Shown piece by piece: positions 15,417 to 26,657 of a DNA stretch of 32,967 nucleotides. The notes beneath the pieces were generated by a model. That model saw only the letters and a program-made list of their open reading frames with translations. It searched no databases and was not told the DNA's origin. A program made the position numbers and the translations under genes. Source of the DNA: an uncultured Bacilli bacterium (lineage in GTDB: Bacteria; Bacillota_I; Bacilli_A; RF39; UBA660); the NCBI GenBank assembly GCA_944372025.1, contig CALVYE010000006.1:1-32967 (forward strand). Reading direction: 5' to 3'. Each line of letters starts with the position of its first letter. Position 1 is the first letter of the stretch.

Positions 15417-18400
15417 GTGGCTTATAAAATTAAAAAGGTCAACAATCTAAGAGAAAGAAGAACTTTCTCAAAAATTAAAAACACTTTTGAACTTCAAGAC
15501 TTGCTAGAAATTCAAAAAAAATCTTATCAATGGTTTATAACAGAAGGAATCGAAGAAGTATTTAAAGATTTATTCCCAGTTGAAAGTTTTTCTGGTGAGT
15601 TATCATTAGAATTTACAGATTATTCTTTTGATGAACCTAGATACTCTATTAAAGAAGCAAAATATAGAGAAACAACGTATGCCGCACCTTTAAAGGTACA
15701 AGCACGTCTTTTTAATCATGAAACTGGAGAGGTAAAAGAACAAGAAATTTTCCTTGGAGACATGCCAGTTATGACAGACAGTGGAACCTTCGTAATTAAT
15801 GGTGCCGAAAGGGTTATTGTATCTCAATTAGTACGTTCCCCTAGTGTTTATTTTTCTTCTTCTATAGATAAAAACGGAAGAAGCGTAATAACTTCACAAA
15901 TAATTCCTACACGTGGAACATGGTTAGAATTTGAACTTGATGCTAGAGATGTCGTTTATGTAAGAATAGATAGAACTAGAAAAGTTCCTCTAACTACTCT
16001 TTTACGCGCATTCGGTTTATCAACTTCAGATGAAATAACAAAAGTATTTGGAGAAAACCAATACATATTAAATACACTTTCTAAAGATTCAACTAAAAAT
16101 ACAGATGAAGCATTAATTGAAATTTATGAAAAATTAAGACCAGGAGAACCTGCTACTCTTGATAGTTCTAAAAACCAATTAATTACTCGTTTCTTTGATG
16201 AATTTAGATATGACTTAGCTAAAGTAGGACGTTATAAATTTAATAAAAAATTAGATGTATGCGATAGATTACTTAATAAAGTTATAGCTGAAGACATCAT
16301 AGTTGATGGAGAAGTTAAACTAGAAAAAGGTACTTTAATTACAAAAGAAATTCTAGAAAACATTAAACCAATTTTCCAAAATGGTTACAATACAAAAGAA
16401 GTAACTATAAATGAAGAATTAGATCAACATAATATAATTCAAACTGTAGATATTTATTCACCTGAAAATAATGAAAAAGTAGTAACAATCATAGGTAATG
16501 ACCCTTCATTAACTATTAAAAGATTAACAATTTCAGACTTTTATGCAGCTACAAGTTATTACTTAAATTTACTTGAAGGTATCGGACAAACTGATGAAAT
16601 AGATCACTTGGGTAACAGACGTGTTAGACAAGTTGGAGAATTATTACAAAATCAATTTAGAATAGGTGTTGCTAGAATGGAGAGAGTCATTAGAGAAAGA
16701 ATGACCACTCAAGAATTAGACACAGTTACACCTAAAACTTTAATAAATATTAGACCAGTTACTGCTGCAATCAAAGAATTCTTTGGTAGTAGCCAATTAT
16801 CTCAATTTATGGACCAAACCAATCCTATCGCCGAACTTACTAATAAAAGACGTTTATCAGCATTAGGACCTGGTGGTTTATCGAGAGATAGAGCAGGTAT
16901 GGAAGTTCGTGACGTTAACGCAAGTCACTATGGTCGAATTTGTCCAATCGAATCTCCAGAAGGACCAAATATCGGACTTATAACCTCACTTGCTAGTTAT
17001 GCTAAAATAAATGATTATGGTTTCATAATGACTCCATATAGAAAAATAAATAATGGAAAAATAACTGATCAAGTTGATTATTTAACGGCAGATGAAGAAC
17101 AAGATTTCTATATATCACAAGCTACAATAAATATTGATGACGATGGTAATATAGTAGATGATAGTGTTACTGCTCGTTATAGAGGTGAAAATGTAATCTG
17201 TAAAAAAGACCAAATCGATTATATAGATGTTTCACCACAACAAGTGGTTGCTGTAACGACAAGTTGTATTCCATTCCTTGAACACGATGATGCTACACGT
17301 GCCCTAATGGGTGCAAACATGCAACGTCAAGCAGTACCACTATTAAAATCTGAAGCTCCACTTGTTGGTACAGGTGTAGAATACATTGCAGCTAAAGATT
17401 CAGGTGCTGTTGTAGTTGCCAAAGCTGATGGTATTGTAGAATATGTAGATGCAAGAAAAATTGTAGTTAAAAATCAAGGTGGAAAAGATACATATTATTT
17501 ATCAATTTTTGAACGTTCTAACAATGGTACATGTTATCATCAAAGACCATTTGTTAAAGTTGGAGATAAAGTTAAACGTGGAGAAACTATTGCTGATGGA
17601 CCAAGTACAGAATATGGTGAACTTGCTTTAGGTAAAAACGTAGTAGTTGCCTTCATGACATTCAACGGATACAACTACGAAGATGCTGTTATAATGAATG
17701 AAAGACTAGTTAGAGATGATGTTTATACATCAATTCATATAGAAGATTATGAAATTCAATGTAGAGAAACTAAACTAGGACCTGAGGAAATAACAAGAGA
17801 TATTCCTAATGTTGGAGAAGATGCAAGAAAAAATCTTGATTCTGATGGTATAGTAAGAATTGGTACTGAAGTTAAAGAAGGCGATATCTTAGTTGGTAAA
17901 GTTACTCCTAAAGGTATGGCAGAATTAACTTCCGAAGAAAAATTATTACATGCAATTTTCGGAGAAAAAACAAGAGAAGTTAGAGATACATCACTTAGAG
18001 TTCCACATGGAGCTGATGGTATTGTTCACGATGTTAAAGTTTACACTAGAAAAGATAACGATGAACTTCCAGCTGGTGTAAGTAAAGTTGTAAGAGTTTA
18101 CATAGTTCAAAAAAGAAAAATTCAAGTTGGAGACAAAATGGCTGGTCGTCATGGTAATAAGGGGGTTATCTCACTTATTCTTCCGTCAGAAGATATGCCT
18201 TACTTACCAGATGGTACACCAGTAGATATAATGCTTAACCCACAAGGGGTTCCATCACGTATGAATATAGGACAAATCCTAGAACTTCATTTAGGTATGG
18301 CAGCTAAGAATTTACATGTTCATGTAGCTACTCCAGTATTTGATGGTGCGAAAACAAAAGATATTGAAGAAATGGCTAAAGAAGCTGGAATGGATGAAGA

Positions 18401-19049
18401 TTACAAAACTATATTATACGATGGTAGAACAGGTGAACCATTTGATAATAGAATTAGTGTCGGTGTAATGTATATGATTAAACTTCATCACATGGTTGAT
18501 GATAAATTACATGCACGTTCAACAGGGCCATACTCATTAGTTACTCAACAACCACTTGGTGGTAAAGCACAATTTGGTGGTCAAAGATTTGGAGAAATGG
18601 AAGTTTGGGCACTATATGCATATGGTGCAGCACATACATTACAAGAAATCTTAACCGTAAAATCTGATGATGTAGTAGGTCGTGTAAAAGTATACGAATC
18701 AATTGTCAAAGGTAATCCTATAAATCAAGCTGGAATTCCAGAATCATTTAGAGTTATAATTAAAGAATTCCAAGCACTAGGACTTGATATGTCTATTATT
18801 AATAGTGATAATGAAGAACTAGAAATTAGAGAATTAGAAGAACGCGAAGAAAAAGAAGAAAATACTTTATCAATAGATGAAGTTGAAGATGGAGAACTAA
18901 GAGAGAAACTAGCGTTAATTGACAAGTTAGCAATCGAAAACAAAAAAGACAAAGATGAAAATTCATATGAAGAAGTAGAAGACGAAAATGAAGATGAAGA
19001 AGATTTACTTGAGGATGAGGAAGAAGAATTAGAAGGGAGTGATTTCTAA
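15417..19049 (+). CDS. rpoB: DNA-directed RNA polymerase subunit beta
   Basis: Beta subunit of core RNA polymerase. From GTG 15417 (1210 residues; AGGGGTGA ends about six bases upstream, and a GTG at 15408 lies within that site) all main beta landmarks are present, including the rifampicin pocket [20 protein letters not shown] followed by [20 protein letters not shown], the [12 protein letters not shown] segment and the [17 protein letters not shown] segment. Residue 476 (AAT, 16842-16844) is Asn where E. coli has His526. The C-terminus has an acidic tail of about 70 residues. It overlaps rpoC by one base. Confidence 0.98.
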   Translation: MAYKIKKVNNLRERRTFSKIKNTFELQDLLEIQKKSYQWFITEGIEEVFKDLFPVESFSGELSLEFTDYSFDEPRYSIKEAKYRETTYAAPLKVQARLFNHETGEVKEQEIFLGDMPVMTDSGTFVINGAERVIVSQLVRSPSVYFSSSIDKNGRSVITSQIIPTRGTWLEFELDARDVVYVRIDRTRKVPLTTLLRAFGLSTSDEITKVFGENQYILNTLSKDSTKNTDEALIEIYEKLRPGEPATLDSSKNQLITRFFDEFRYDLAKVGRYKFNKKLDVCDRLLNKVIAEDIIVDGEVKLEKGTLITKEILENIKPIFQNGYNTKEVTINEELDQHNIIQTVDIYSPENNEKVVTIIGNDPSLTIKRLTISDFYAATSYYLNLLEGIGQTDEIDHLGNRRVRQVGELLQNQFRIGVARMERVIRERMTTQELDTVTPKTLINIRPVTAAIKEFFGSSQLSQFMDQTNPIAELTNKRRLSALGPGGLSRDRAGMEVRDVNASHYGRICPIESPEGPNIGLITSLASYAKINDYGFIMTPYRKINNGKITDQVDYLTADEEQDFYISQATINIDDDGNIVDDSVTARYRGENVICKKDQIDYIDVSPQQVVAVTTSCIPFLEHDDATRALMGANMQRQAVPLLKSEAPLVGTGVEYIAAKDSGAVVVAKADGIVEYVDARKIVVKNQGGKDTYYLSIFERSNNGTCYHQRPFVKVGDKVKRGETIADGPSTEYGELALGKNVVVAFMTFNGYNYEDAVIMNERLVRDDVYTSIHIEDYEIQCRETKLGPEEITRDIPNVGEDARKNLDSDGIVRIGTEVKEGDILVGKVTPKGMAELTSEEKLLHAIFGEKTREVRDTSLRVPHGADGIVHDVKVYTRKDNDELPAGVSKVVRVYIVQKRKIQVGDKMAGRHGNKGVISLILPSEDMPYLPDGTPVDIMLNPQGVPSRMNIGQILELHLGMAAKNLHVHVATPVFDGAKTKDIEEMAKEAGMDEDYKTILYDGRTGEPFDNRISVGVMYMIKLHHMVDDKLHARSTGPYSLVTQQPLGGKAQFGGQRFGEMEVWALYAYGAAHTLQEILTVKSDDVVGRVKVYESIVKGNPINQAGIPESFRVIIKEFQALGLDMSIINSDNEELEIRELEEREEKEENTLSIDEVEDGELREKLALIDKLAIENKKDKDENSYEEVEDENEDEEDLLEDEEEELEGSDF

Positions 19050-22000
19050 TGATGGAAGTTAATAATTTTGAAGCATTAAAAATCTCCCTTGCTTCTCCTG
19101 AAAAAATAAGATCATGGTCTTATGGAGAAGTTAAAAAACCTGAAACAATAAATTATAGAACTTTAAAACCTGAAAGAGATGGACTATTCTGTGAAAAAAT
19201 CTTTGGTCCAACTAAAGACTTTGAATGTTCTTGCGGAAAATATAAAAGATTAAGATATAAAGGAATAGTTTGTGATAGATGTGGTGTTGAAGTAACTCGT
19301 TCAAAAGTAAGAAGAGAAAGAATGGGACACATCGAACTTGCAACTCCTGTTTCACACATTTGGTATTTCAAAGGTGTACCTTCTCGTATGGGACTAGTAT
19401 TAGATATGTCTCCTAGAGATTTGGAAGAAGTTTTATACTTTGTGTCATACGTAGTAATCAATCCAGGTATCGCACCTCTTGAAAAGAAACAAACATTATC
19501 TGACAAAGAATACAGAGCATATTATGAAAAATATGGCGATGGATTCGAAGTTGGGATGGGTGCAGAAGCAATTCAAAAATTATTAAAAGAAGTAGATGTA
19601 GAAAAAGAACTTGAAGAAGTTAGAGAAGAACTTAAAAATTCTCAAGGGCAAAAAAGAATACGTTTAACTAAACGTTTAGATATCTTAGATGCCTTCCATC
19701 AATCTGGTAATAGACCTGAATGGATGATACTAGAAGCAATTCCAGTATTACCTCCTGATCTTAGACCAATGATTCAACTTGATGGTGGTAGATTTGCTAC
19801 TTCTGACCTAAACGATTTATATAGACGTATAATAAATAGAAATAACCGTCTAAAAAAACTTATCGACTTAGGAGCACCATCTATCATTATTCAAAACGAA
19901 AAACGTATGCTTCAAGAAGCAGTAGATGCATTGTTCGATAATGGTAGACGTGGTAGAAATGTTACAGGTGCAGGTAATAGACCTTTAAAAGCTTTAAGTA
20001 GCATGCTTAAAGGTAAACAAGGTAGATTTAGACAAAACCTACTTGGTAAACGTGTCGATTATTCAGGACGTAGTGTTATCGTAGTAGGACCTAGCCTAAA
20101 AATGTATCAATGTGGTATTCCAAAAGAAATGGCACTTGAATTATTTAAACCACATGTTATAAAAGGTTTAGTAGATAAAGAAATAGCTAATAATATTAAA
20201 GCAGCTAAAAAACTTATCGATAATAGAGATGAAAGAGTATGGGATGTAGTTGAAGAAGTAATAAAAGAACATCCAGTATTATTAAACCGTGCTCCTACAT
20301 TACATAGATTAGGTATTCAAGCGTTTGAACCAAAACTAATTGGTGGTAAAGCTATAAGACTTCATCCACTTGTTACCCCAGCATTTAATGCCGATTTCGA
20401 TGGAGACCAAATGGCTGTTCACGTTCCACTATCTGAAGAAGCTCAAGCTGAAGCAAGAATCCTTATGCTAGGTTCAAATAATATCCTTAAACCTACAGAT
20501 GGTAAACCAATCGTTACGCCATCACAAGATATGATTTTAGGTAACTATTACTTAAGTATTGAAAAAGCTGGTGAAGAAGGAGAAGGTAGAGTATTTAAAA
20601 ACGGAAACGAAGCACTTATGGCTTATGAAAGACGTGAAATAACTTTACATACTCGTATCGCACTTCCTGTTAATTCATTTAAATATAAAGTATTTACAGA
20701 CTCTCAAAAAGATAAATATTTAGTAACAACAGTGGGTAAATTAATTTTCAATGAAATCATGCCAGATTCATTTGCATATATTAATGAACCAACAGATACT
20801 AATATTGAAAAATTTACTCCAAATAAATACTTTATTGAACGTGGTAAAAATATTAAAGAAGAAATAGCTAATATGCCTTTAGTAAAGCCATTTGTAAAAG
20901 GTACATTAGAAAATATAATCGCACAAGTATATAAAAGATATAAAACAACTGAAACATCTGTTATGCTAGATAAACTAAAAGATTTAGGATTCAAATATTC
21001 TACTGTAGCAGGAATTTCAATTGCTGTATCTGATATAGTTACTAGTACTGTTAAAGATCAAGCTATCAAAGATGGTAATGAAATGGTAGCAAAAATCAAT
21101 AAACAATTCCAAAGAGGTTTAATAACTGAAAAAGAAAGATTTAGCAAAGTTATTGCTGTATGGGATGAAACTAAGAAAAAAGTTCAAAATGAACTTGAAG
21201 AAATAGCTAAAAATGATGTTGACAATCCAATATTTGTCATGATGAATTCTAAAGCACGTGGTAACATTTCAAACTTTACACAACTTGCTGGTATGCGTGG
21301 ACTTATGCAAAAGCCAAATGGTGAACCTGTTGAAATTCCAGTTACCTCTAACTTTAGAGAAGGATTATCCGTATCCGAATTCTTCCTTTCTACGCATGGT
21401 GCTAGAAAAGGTAGTGCAGATACTGCGCTTAAAACTGCTGACTCTGGATATTTAACACGTCGTTTAGTTGATGTTGCACAAGATGTAATTGTTAAAGAAG
21501 ATGATTGTGGAACAATTCAAGGTCAAGTTGTAAAAGAATTTGTTGATGAATCAGATAATACTGTAATTGAATCATTATATGATAGAATTATTGGAAGATA
21601 TACAAACAAAAAAGTATTACATCCTGAAACTAAAGAAATGATTATCGATAAAAATGAATATATTACCGAAGCTATTGCTGATAAAATCATTAAAGCTGGT
21701 ATTACATCTGTTGAAATTAGAACCGTATTAACATGTAAAACTAAAAATGGAGTTTGTAGAAAATGTTATGGTAAAAACTTAGCAACTGGAAACATGGTAG
21801 AAACAGGTGAGGCTGTTGGTATTATGGCAGCTCAATCAATTGGTGAACCTGGTACCCAATTAACCATGAGAACTTTCCATACAGGTGGGGTAGCTGGAGA
21901 CGATATAACTCAAGGTTTACCTCGTGTTCAAGAGTTATTTGAAGCTAGAAATCCAAAAGGTAAAGCAACAATTGCAGAGATCAATGGTAAAGTTTCAAAA

Positions 22001-22738
22001 GTTGAAGATGCAAATGGAAAATTTAAAATATATGTTAAAAACGATGTTGAAACACGTGAACATGTAACAAATTATGGAGCTAAACCTAAAGTTACAAAAG
22101 GTGATGTTGTAAATGCAGGTGATAAATTAACTGAAGGTGCTATTAGCCCTAAAGAATTACTTGCAGTTACTGATCCATTAACTGTACAAGAATATATACT
22201 TAAAGAAATTCAAAAAGTATACCGTTCACAAGGTGTTGATATAAGTGATAAACATATTGAAATAATTGCTAAGAGAATGATTTCTAAAATTAGAATTGCT
22301 GATGGTGGAGACACTGAAATCTTACCTGGATCATTAATTTCAATAAATGAATTTACTGATGCTAATAAAGAAGTTATCTTACAAGGTAAGAAACCGGCAA
22401 CAGGTAGACCAATTTTACTTGGTATTACAAAAGCATCTTTGGAAACTGATTCATTCCTATCAGCTGCATCATTCCAAGAAACAACAAGAATTTTAACTGA
22501 TGCCGCAATTAAAGGAAAAGTAGATAGACTTCAAGGATTAAAAGAAAACGTTATAATTGGTAAATTAATTCCTGCTGGTACAGGTGCTAAACAATATTCA
22601 AATGTAGATTTTGATTTAACAACAAATTATAATGATGATGAACCTGTAGAAGCATTAGAAGAACAACTACTTGCAGATAACACTGATGATGAAGTAAAAG
22701 CTCCTACTGATTTAGATAACAATGAAAGTGTAGAATAG
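19049..22738 (+). CDS. rpoC: DNA-directed RNA polymerase subunit beta prime
   Basis: Catalytic subunit of core RNA polymerase. The 1229-residue protein has the N-terminal zinc site (C60, C62, C75, C78), the catalytic NADFDGDQ at 447-454 whose three Asp bind magnesium, the second zinc cluster in [13 protein letters not shown], and the trigger-loop region [25 protein letters not shown] 19049 overlaps the rpoB stop by one base; GGGAGTG gives the ribosome-binding site. An acidic tail ends the protein. The stop codon lies in the loop of the terminator hairpin. Confidence 0.98.
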   Translation: MMEVNNFEALKISLASPEKIRSWSYGEVKKPETINYRTLKPERDGLFCEKIFGPTKDFECSCGKYKRLRYKGIVCDRCGVEVTRSKVRRERMGHIELATPVSHIWYFKGVPSRMGLVLDMSPRDLEEVLYFVSYVVINPGIAPLEKKQTLSDKEYRAYYEKYGDGFEVGMGAEAIQKLLKEVDVEKELEEVREELKNSQGQKRIRLTKRLDILDAFHQSGNRPEWMILEAIPVLPPDLRPMIQLDGGRFATSDLNDLYRRIINRNNRLKKLIDLGAPSIIIQNEKRMLQEAVDALFDNGRRGRNVTGAGNRPLKALSSMLKGKQGRFRQNLLGKRVDYSGRSVIVVGPSLKMYQCGIPKEMALELFKPHVIKGLVDKEIANNIKAAKKLIDNRDERVWDVVEEVIKEHPVLLNRAPTLHRLGIQAFEPKLIGGKAIRLHPLVTPAFNADFDGDQMAVHVPLSEEAQAEARILMLGSNNILKPTDGKPIVTPSQDMILGNYYLSIEKAGEEGEGRVFKNGNEALMAYERREITLHTRIALPVNSFKYKVFTDSQKDKYLVTTVGKLIFNEIMPDSFAYINEPTDTNIEKFTPNKYFIERGKNIKEEIANMPLVKPFVKGTLENIIAQVYKRYKTTETSVMLDKLKDLGFKYSTVAGISIAVSDIVTSTVKDQAIKDGNEMVAKINKQFQRGLITEKERFSKVIAVWDETKKKVQNELEEIAKNDVDNPIFVMMNSKARGNISNFTQLAGMRGLMQKPNGEPVEIPVTSNFREGLSVSEFFLSTHGARKGSADTALKTADSGYLTRRLVDVAQDVIVKEDDCGTIQGQVVKEFVDESDNTVIESLYDRIIGRYTNKKVLHPETKEMIIDKNEYITEAIADKIIKAGITSVEIRTVLTCKTKNGVCRKCYGKNLATGNMVETGEAVGIMAAQSIGEPGTQLTMRTFHTGGVAGDDITQGLPRVQELFEARNPKGKATIAEINGKVSKVEDANGKFKIYVKNDVETREHVTNYGAKPKVTKGDVVNAGDKLTEGAISPKELLAVTDPLTVQEYILKEIQKVYRSQGVDISDKHIEIIAKRMISKIRIADGGDTEILPGSLISINEFTDANKEVILQGKKPATGRPILLGITKASLETDSFLSAASFQETTRILTDAAIKGKVDRLQGLKENVIIGKLIPAGTGAKQYSNVDFDLTTNYNDDEPVEALEEQLLADNTDDEVKAPTDLDNNESVE

Positions 22739-22751
22739 TCTACACTTTTTA
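22725..22751 (+). terminator. Rho-independent terminator of rpoBC, overlapping the stop codon
   Basis: A 10-bp perfect stem (22725-22734 with 22739-22748) with a four-base loop ATAG and a T run. The rpoC stop TAG is in the loop, so the last codons form the left arm. Confidence 0.85.
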
Positions 22752-22792
22752 ATTTTGATTATCAGGTATAAAAACATAATAAAATATGAAGA

Positions 22793-22821
22793 TTGTAAAA
22801 AAAATTCATATATTATATAAT
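22793..22821 (+). promoter_or_regulatory. promoter of the pilin-like gene
   Basis: TTGTAA (22793-22798), 17 nt, TATAAT (22816-22821); start point near 22828, giving a leader of under 20 bases. Confidence 0.6.
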
Positions 22822-22844
22822 ATACGTGTTAGCGAGGGGATAAA

Positions 22845-23402
22845 ATGAACAAAAGAGGTTGGGGAATGCCTGAAATGATAATTCTATCTGCAGTAATAAT
22901 TATAGCTTTAGTTATTGCTGCATTTAACATAAAAAAACTTACAGGTAGAATAGATGTACCCCATATTGGAATTGGTGAAGAAGAAGCAAATAAAGATATC
23001 ACTGTAGACAATAAAGAAGATAAAGATAAAGATAAAAATGATAATGAAGAAACTAATACAAGTGAAACAAACAATGATGAAAAAAATGAAGAAAATACAA
23101 ATGAAACAAATAATAATTATGAACAAAAAAATAACGAAGAATATCTAGCTATAGAAGGAAAAATGGTAGAAGCTGCAATAAAATATATTACAAATAACTA
23201 TACTATAACTAATAAAGCTACAATAATAGTAGATAAATCACATTTAATTGAACAAGACAAAAACTTAGAAAGTGATATGTCAAATTATAATTGCAATGGA
23301 TATGTAACCGTAACAAGTGATAGTATAAATAATTATTACACTCCATATTTAAAATGTGATTCATATACAACTAGTGGATATAACAGTACATATGATAATT
23401 AA
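22845..23402 (+). CDS. prepilin-like secreted protein with acidic linker
   Basis: The 185-residue protein starts with a class III (type IV prepilin) pattern: basic KRG, then WGMPE and a hydrophobic helix (about 8-27). Cleavage after Gly5 would leave Glu at mature position 5, as in pilins and pseudopilins. A low-complexity Asp/Lys/Glu/Asn linker spans about 45-98, and a compact C-terminal domain (99-185) carries two Cys (C150 in CNGYVTV and C171 in YLKCDSYTTSGY) that may form a disulfide loop like a pilin D-region. It has its own promoter and GAGGGG ribosome-binding site. In Bacillus ybxF (an L7Ae-type protein) sits here; this gene is unrelated to it. No pilus machinery is in the window. A simple membrane anchor is the alternative. 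Confidence 0.6.
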   Translation: MNKRGWGMPEMIILSAVIIIALVIAAFNIKKLTGRIDVPHIGIGEEEANKDITVDNKEDKDKDKNDNEETNTSETNNDEKNEENTNETNNNYEQKNNEEYLAIEGKMVEAAIKYITNNYTITNKATIIVDKSHLIEQDKNLESDMSNYNCNGYVTVTSDSINNYYTPYLKCDSYTTSGYNSTYDN

Positions 23403-23436
23403 AACCATATTTAAAGCTTTTTGTAGTAATTTTTTA

Positions 23437-23465
23437 TTGACATACATATAATAAAATGGTATATT
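23437..23465 (+). promoter_or_regulatory. promoter of rpsL-rpsG-fusA
   Basis: TTGACA (23437-23442), 17 nt, TATATT (23460-23465), with TGG before the -10. Start point near 23472, so the message carries a leader of about 95 bases. Confidence 0.75.
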
Positions 23466-23482
23466 AATTATGCATAATTTTT

Positions 23483-23510
23483 ATAAGTTTTGCTTATTAG
23501 CAGAACTTAT
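23483..23510 (+). promoter_or_regulatory. 12-bp hairpin in the rpsL leader
   Basis: 12-bp stem (23483-23494 with 23499-23510, one T-G wobble) with a TATT loop and no T run after it. It is not a terminator. It sits at the very start of the str-operon message and may be a regulatory or 5'-stabilising structure. Confidence 0.5.
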
Positions 23511-23566
23511 ATTTATACATCAAATGAAACACCAGGATATGTGCAAAGAAAGGAGGAGAAAACACA

Positions 23567-23983
23567 ATGCCTACAATCAATCAATTAGTTAGAAAAAATA
23601 GACAAAAAAAGACTAGAAAAAGTAAATCTCCTGTATTAGGAATTAGATTAAATACTTTAAAGAGAAAAACTAATGAAATGAACTCACCGCAAAAACGTGG
23701 AGTATGTACTCGTGTAGGAACAATGACACCTAAAAAGCCAAACTCAGCACTTCGTAAATATGCTCGTGTTCGTTTAAGTAATGGTTATGAAGTTACTGCT
23801 TATATTCCAGGTGAAGGACATAACTTACAAGAACATAGTGCCGTATTAATTCGTGGAGGACGTGTTAAAGACTTAATCGGGGTTCGTTATCACATTATAC
23901 GTGGTACAATGGATACTCAAGGAGTTCAAGATCGTAAACAAGCTCGTTCAAAATATGGAGCAAAAAAACCAAAAAGTAAATAA
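23567..23983 (+). CDS. rpsL: 30S ribosomal protein S12
   Basis: S12 lies at the decoding centre and controls accuracy. The 138-residue protein has [10 protein letters not shown] (Lys56 equals E. coli Lys42) and [13 protein letters not shown] near 97-109. In nearly all bacteria the second loop reads DLPGVRYH; here the codon at 23876-23878 is ATC, so Ile104 replaces the residue known as Pro90 in E. coli. Compared with E. coli there is also a 14-residue insertion in the N-terminal extension, shared by other Gram-positives. AGGAGG lies before the ATG. First gene of the str operon. Confidence 0.97.
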   Translation: MPTINQLVRKNRQKKTRKSKSPVLGIRLNTLKRKTNEMNSPQKRGVCTRVGTMTPKKPNSALRKYARVRLSNGYEVTAYIPGEGHNLQEHSAVLIRGGRVKDLIGVRYHIIRGTMDTQGVQDRKQARSKYGAKKPKSK

Positions 23984-24024
23984 TATGTTTAATAAATATT
24001 CTAATTCGAAGGGAGGAAAAATAC

Positions 24025-24492
24025 ATGCGTAAGAGACGTGCAGTTAAAAGAGATGTATTACCTGATGCAATATACAAATCTAAAATCGTTACTAAATTAA
24101 TTAATCAAGTAATGAAAGATGGAAAAAAAGGTACAGCTCAAAAAATCGTTTATGGTGCATTTGACATAGTAAAAGAAAAAACAGGTCAAGAACCTATGGA
24201 TATTTTCGAAAAAGCTATGGAAAATATAAAACCTCAACTAGAAGTTAAATCTAGACGTGTAGGTGGTTCAAACTACCAAGTACCAATTGAAGTTAAAGCT
24301 GATAGAAGTCAAGCGCTAGCTTTCAGATGGTTAACACAATATGCTAGATTAAGACATGGTAAAGGTATGGCTGAAAATTTAGCTAATGAAATTATAGATG
24401 CTTCAAACGGAGTTGGAGCAGCAGTAAAAAAACGTGAAGATACTCACAAAATGGCTGAAGCTAATAAAGCATTCGCTCATTATCGTTGGTAA
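24025..24492 (+). CDS. rpsG: 30S ribosomal protein S7
   Basis: S7 nucleates assembly of the 30S head and contacts E-site tRNA. The 155-residue protein begins [20 protein letters not shown], a near-universal start, with [15 protein letters not shown] near 76-90 and ending in FAHYRW. Its length matches the family. GGGAGG before the ATG. It lies 41 bases after rpsL and 20 before fusA, with no terminator. Confidence 0.97.
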   Translation: MRKRRAVKRDVLPDAIYKSKIVTKLINQVMKDGKKGTAQKIVYGAFDIVKEKTGQEPMDIFEKAMENIKPQLEVKSRRVGGSNYQVPIEVKADRSQALAFRWLTQYARLRHGKGMAENLANEIIDASNGVGAAVKKREDTHKMAEANKAFAHYRW

Positions 24493-24512
24493 TAAAGAAA
24501 GGAAATTAAATT

Positions 24513-26585
24513 ATGGCTCGTGAAAGTTCATTAGAAAAAACACGTAATATAGGAATCATGGCCCATATTGATGCTGGTAAAACTACATGTACTGAACGTA
24601 TTTTATATCATACCGGTAAAATCCACAAAATTGGAGAAACACACGATGGTGAATCTCAAATGGACTGGATGGAACAAGAACAAGAACGTGGTATAACAAT
24701 TACTTCAGCAGCTACTACAGCTTTCTGGAAAGATTATAGATTCAATATAATTGATACTCCAGGTCACGTAGACTTTACAATTGAAGTTTCAAGAAGCTTA
24801 CGTGTACTAGATGGTGCAGTGGCACTATTAGATGCACAAGCAGGTGTTGAACCTCAAACAGAGACAGTATGGCGTCAAGCTACTGAATTCAAAGTTCCAC
24901 GTATAGTATTCGTTAATAAAATGGATAAAATGGGTGCAAATTTTGAATACAGTTTAGGAACTATCGTAAACCGTTTAGGTGTTAACGCTAAAGCTATAGA
25001 ATGGCCTATCGGTGCAGAACATGAGTTTAGAGGAGTTATCGATTTAGTAACTATGAAAGCTTATGAATACGATGGTAAAGAAGAAGAAAATGCAAAAGAA
25101 ATTGAAATACCTGAAGAATTAAAAGCAACTGCAGAAGATAAAAGAAATGAATTACTTGAAGCAATTGCAGAATTTGATGATGAATTAATGGAAAAATATT
25201 TAGAGGGAGAAGAAATCCCTGTAGATATGATAAAAAGAGCAATAAGAAAAGGAGTTCTATCTGTAGAATTCTTCCCAGTAATGTGTGGTACTGCATTAGG
25301 AAATAAAGGCATCAAACTAATGTTAGATGCAGTTATTGACTATATGCCTTCACCATTAGATATTGAAGCAATTAAATGTACAGATATGAACGGAAACGAA
25401 ACTGAAAGACATCCATCTGATTCAGAACCATTTAGTGCTCTTGCATTTAAAGTTATGACAGACCCATATGTTGGTAGATTAACATTCTTTAGAGTTTATT
25501 CAGGACATATGTCAAGTGGTTCTTACATTCTAAATTCTACTAAAGGAACTAAAGAAAGAATTGGACGTATTTTAAGAATGCATGCTAATAACAGAACTGA
25601 AATATCTGATGTTTATACAGGAGATATCGCAGCAGCTGTTGGTCTTAAAAATACTACTACTGGGGACACATTATGTGATGAAAAGAAACCAGTTATTCTA
25701 GAATCAATGGAATTCCCTGAACCAGTTATCGAATTAGCAATTGAACCAAAATCAAAAGCTGATCAAGATAAAATGGGAATCGCACTTCAAAAATTAGCTG
25801 AAGAAGATCCTACATTTAAAGTTCATACTGATCATGAAACAGGTCAAACTGTTATTGCAGGTATGGGAGAATTACACTTAGATGTATTAGTAGATAGAAT
25901 GAAAAGAGAATTTGGGGTAGAAGCAAATATTGGTCAACCACAAGTTGCTTACCGTGAAACATTAACTCAAGCTGGTGAATGTGAAGGTAAATATATTAAA
26001 CAATCTGGTGGTAGAGGTCAATATGGACACGTATGGATTAAATTCGAACCAAATCCAGATAAAGGATATGAATTTGTTGATCAAATCGTTGGTGGGGTTG
26101 TTCCACGTGAATACATTCCAGTAACTGATAAGGGATTACAAGAAGCAATGGAAACTGGTGTACTTGCTGGTTATCCAATGATAGATGTTAAAGCAACACT
26201 ATATGATGGTTCATACCATGATGTCGATTCATCAGAAATGGCATTTAAAATTGCTGCATCTATGGCTTTAAAAGAAGCTAAAAATAAATGTAAACCTGTA
26301 TTATTAGAACCAATTATGAAAGTTGAAGTTACAACTCCAGATGAATATTTTGGTAATGTAATGGGAGATATTACTGCAAGACGTGGTAAACCATTAGGAC
26401 AAGAAAATAGAGGAAATGCTGTATTACTAAATGCAATGGTTCCATTATCAGAAATGTTTGGATATGCAACTAGCTTACGTTCTAATACACAAGGTAGAGC
26501 AAACTTTACTATGGTATTTGATCATTATGAACAAGTACCTAAAAACATAGCCGATGATATCATTAAGAAAAACGGCGGAAACTAA
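24513..26585 (+). CDS. fusA: elongation factor G
   Basis: Translocation GTPase. The 690-residue protein has the G1 loop AHIDAGKTT at 17-25, the switch I region [13 protein letters not shown]3 DTPGHVDF, G4 NKMD and the C-terminal domains IV and V of normal length. It follows rpsG in the usual str-operon order and is followed after 72 bases by tuf, which has an additional promoter of its own. Confidence 0.98.
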   Translation: MARESSLEKTRNIGIMAHIDAGKTTCTERILYHTGKIHKIGETHDGESQMDWMEQEQERGITITSAATTAFWKDYRFNIIDTPGHVDFTIEVSRSLRVLDGAVALLDAQAGVEPQTETVWRQATEFKVPRIVFVNKMDKMGANFEYSLGTIVNRLGVNAKAIEWPIGAEHEFRGVIDLVTMKAYEYDGKEEENAKEIEIPEELKATAEDKRNELLEAIAEFDDELMEKYLEGEEIPVDMIKRAIRKGVLSVEFFPVMCGTALGNKGIKLMLDAVIDYMPSPLDIEAIKCTDMNGNETERHPSDSEPFSALAFKVMTDPYVGRLTFFRVYSGHMSSGSYILNSTKGTKERIGRILRMHANNRTEISDVYTGDIAAAVGLKNTTTGDTLCDEKKPVILESMEFPEPVIELAIEPKSKADQDKMGIALQKLAEEDPTFKVHTDHETGQTVIAGMGELHLDVLVDRMKREFGVEANIGQPQVAYRETLTQAGECEGKYIKQSGGRGQYGHVWIKFEPNPDKGYEFVDQIVGGVVPREYIPVTDKGLQEAMETGVLAGYPMIDVKATLYDGSYHDVDSSEMAFKIAASMALKEAKNKCKPVLLEPIMKVEVTTPDEYFGNVMGDITARRGKPLGQENRGNAVLLNAMVPLSEMFGYATSLRSNTQGRANFTMVFDHYEQVPKNIADDIIKKNGGN

Positions 26586-26595
26586 TGAAAAACTC

Positions 26596-26623
26596 TTGAA
26601 TTATTTTCAAGGTTTGATAAAAT
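26596..26623 (+). promoter_or_regulatory. internal promoter of tuf
   Basis: TTGAAT (26596-26601), 16 nt, TAAAAT (26618-26623) with TGA before it. The region also forms a short imperfect hairpin without a proper T run. It would let tuf be made in excess over EF-G. Confidence 0.5.
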
Positions 26624-26657
26624 AATATATGTAATATGAAAAAGGAGGAAAATAAAA

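Noticed and set aside
22829-23126. Long - strand frames opposite the pilin-like gene
   Set aside because: They mirror the Asp/Lys/Glu low-complexity linker, giving Ile/Phe/Ser-rich nonsense; no ribosome-binding site.
25051-25315. - strand frames inside fusA
   Set aside because: Shadow frames of a conserved gene with Leu- or Ser-rich composition and no start signal; the same holds for those inside rpoB, rpoC, tuf and the rpl genes.
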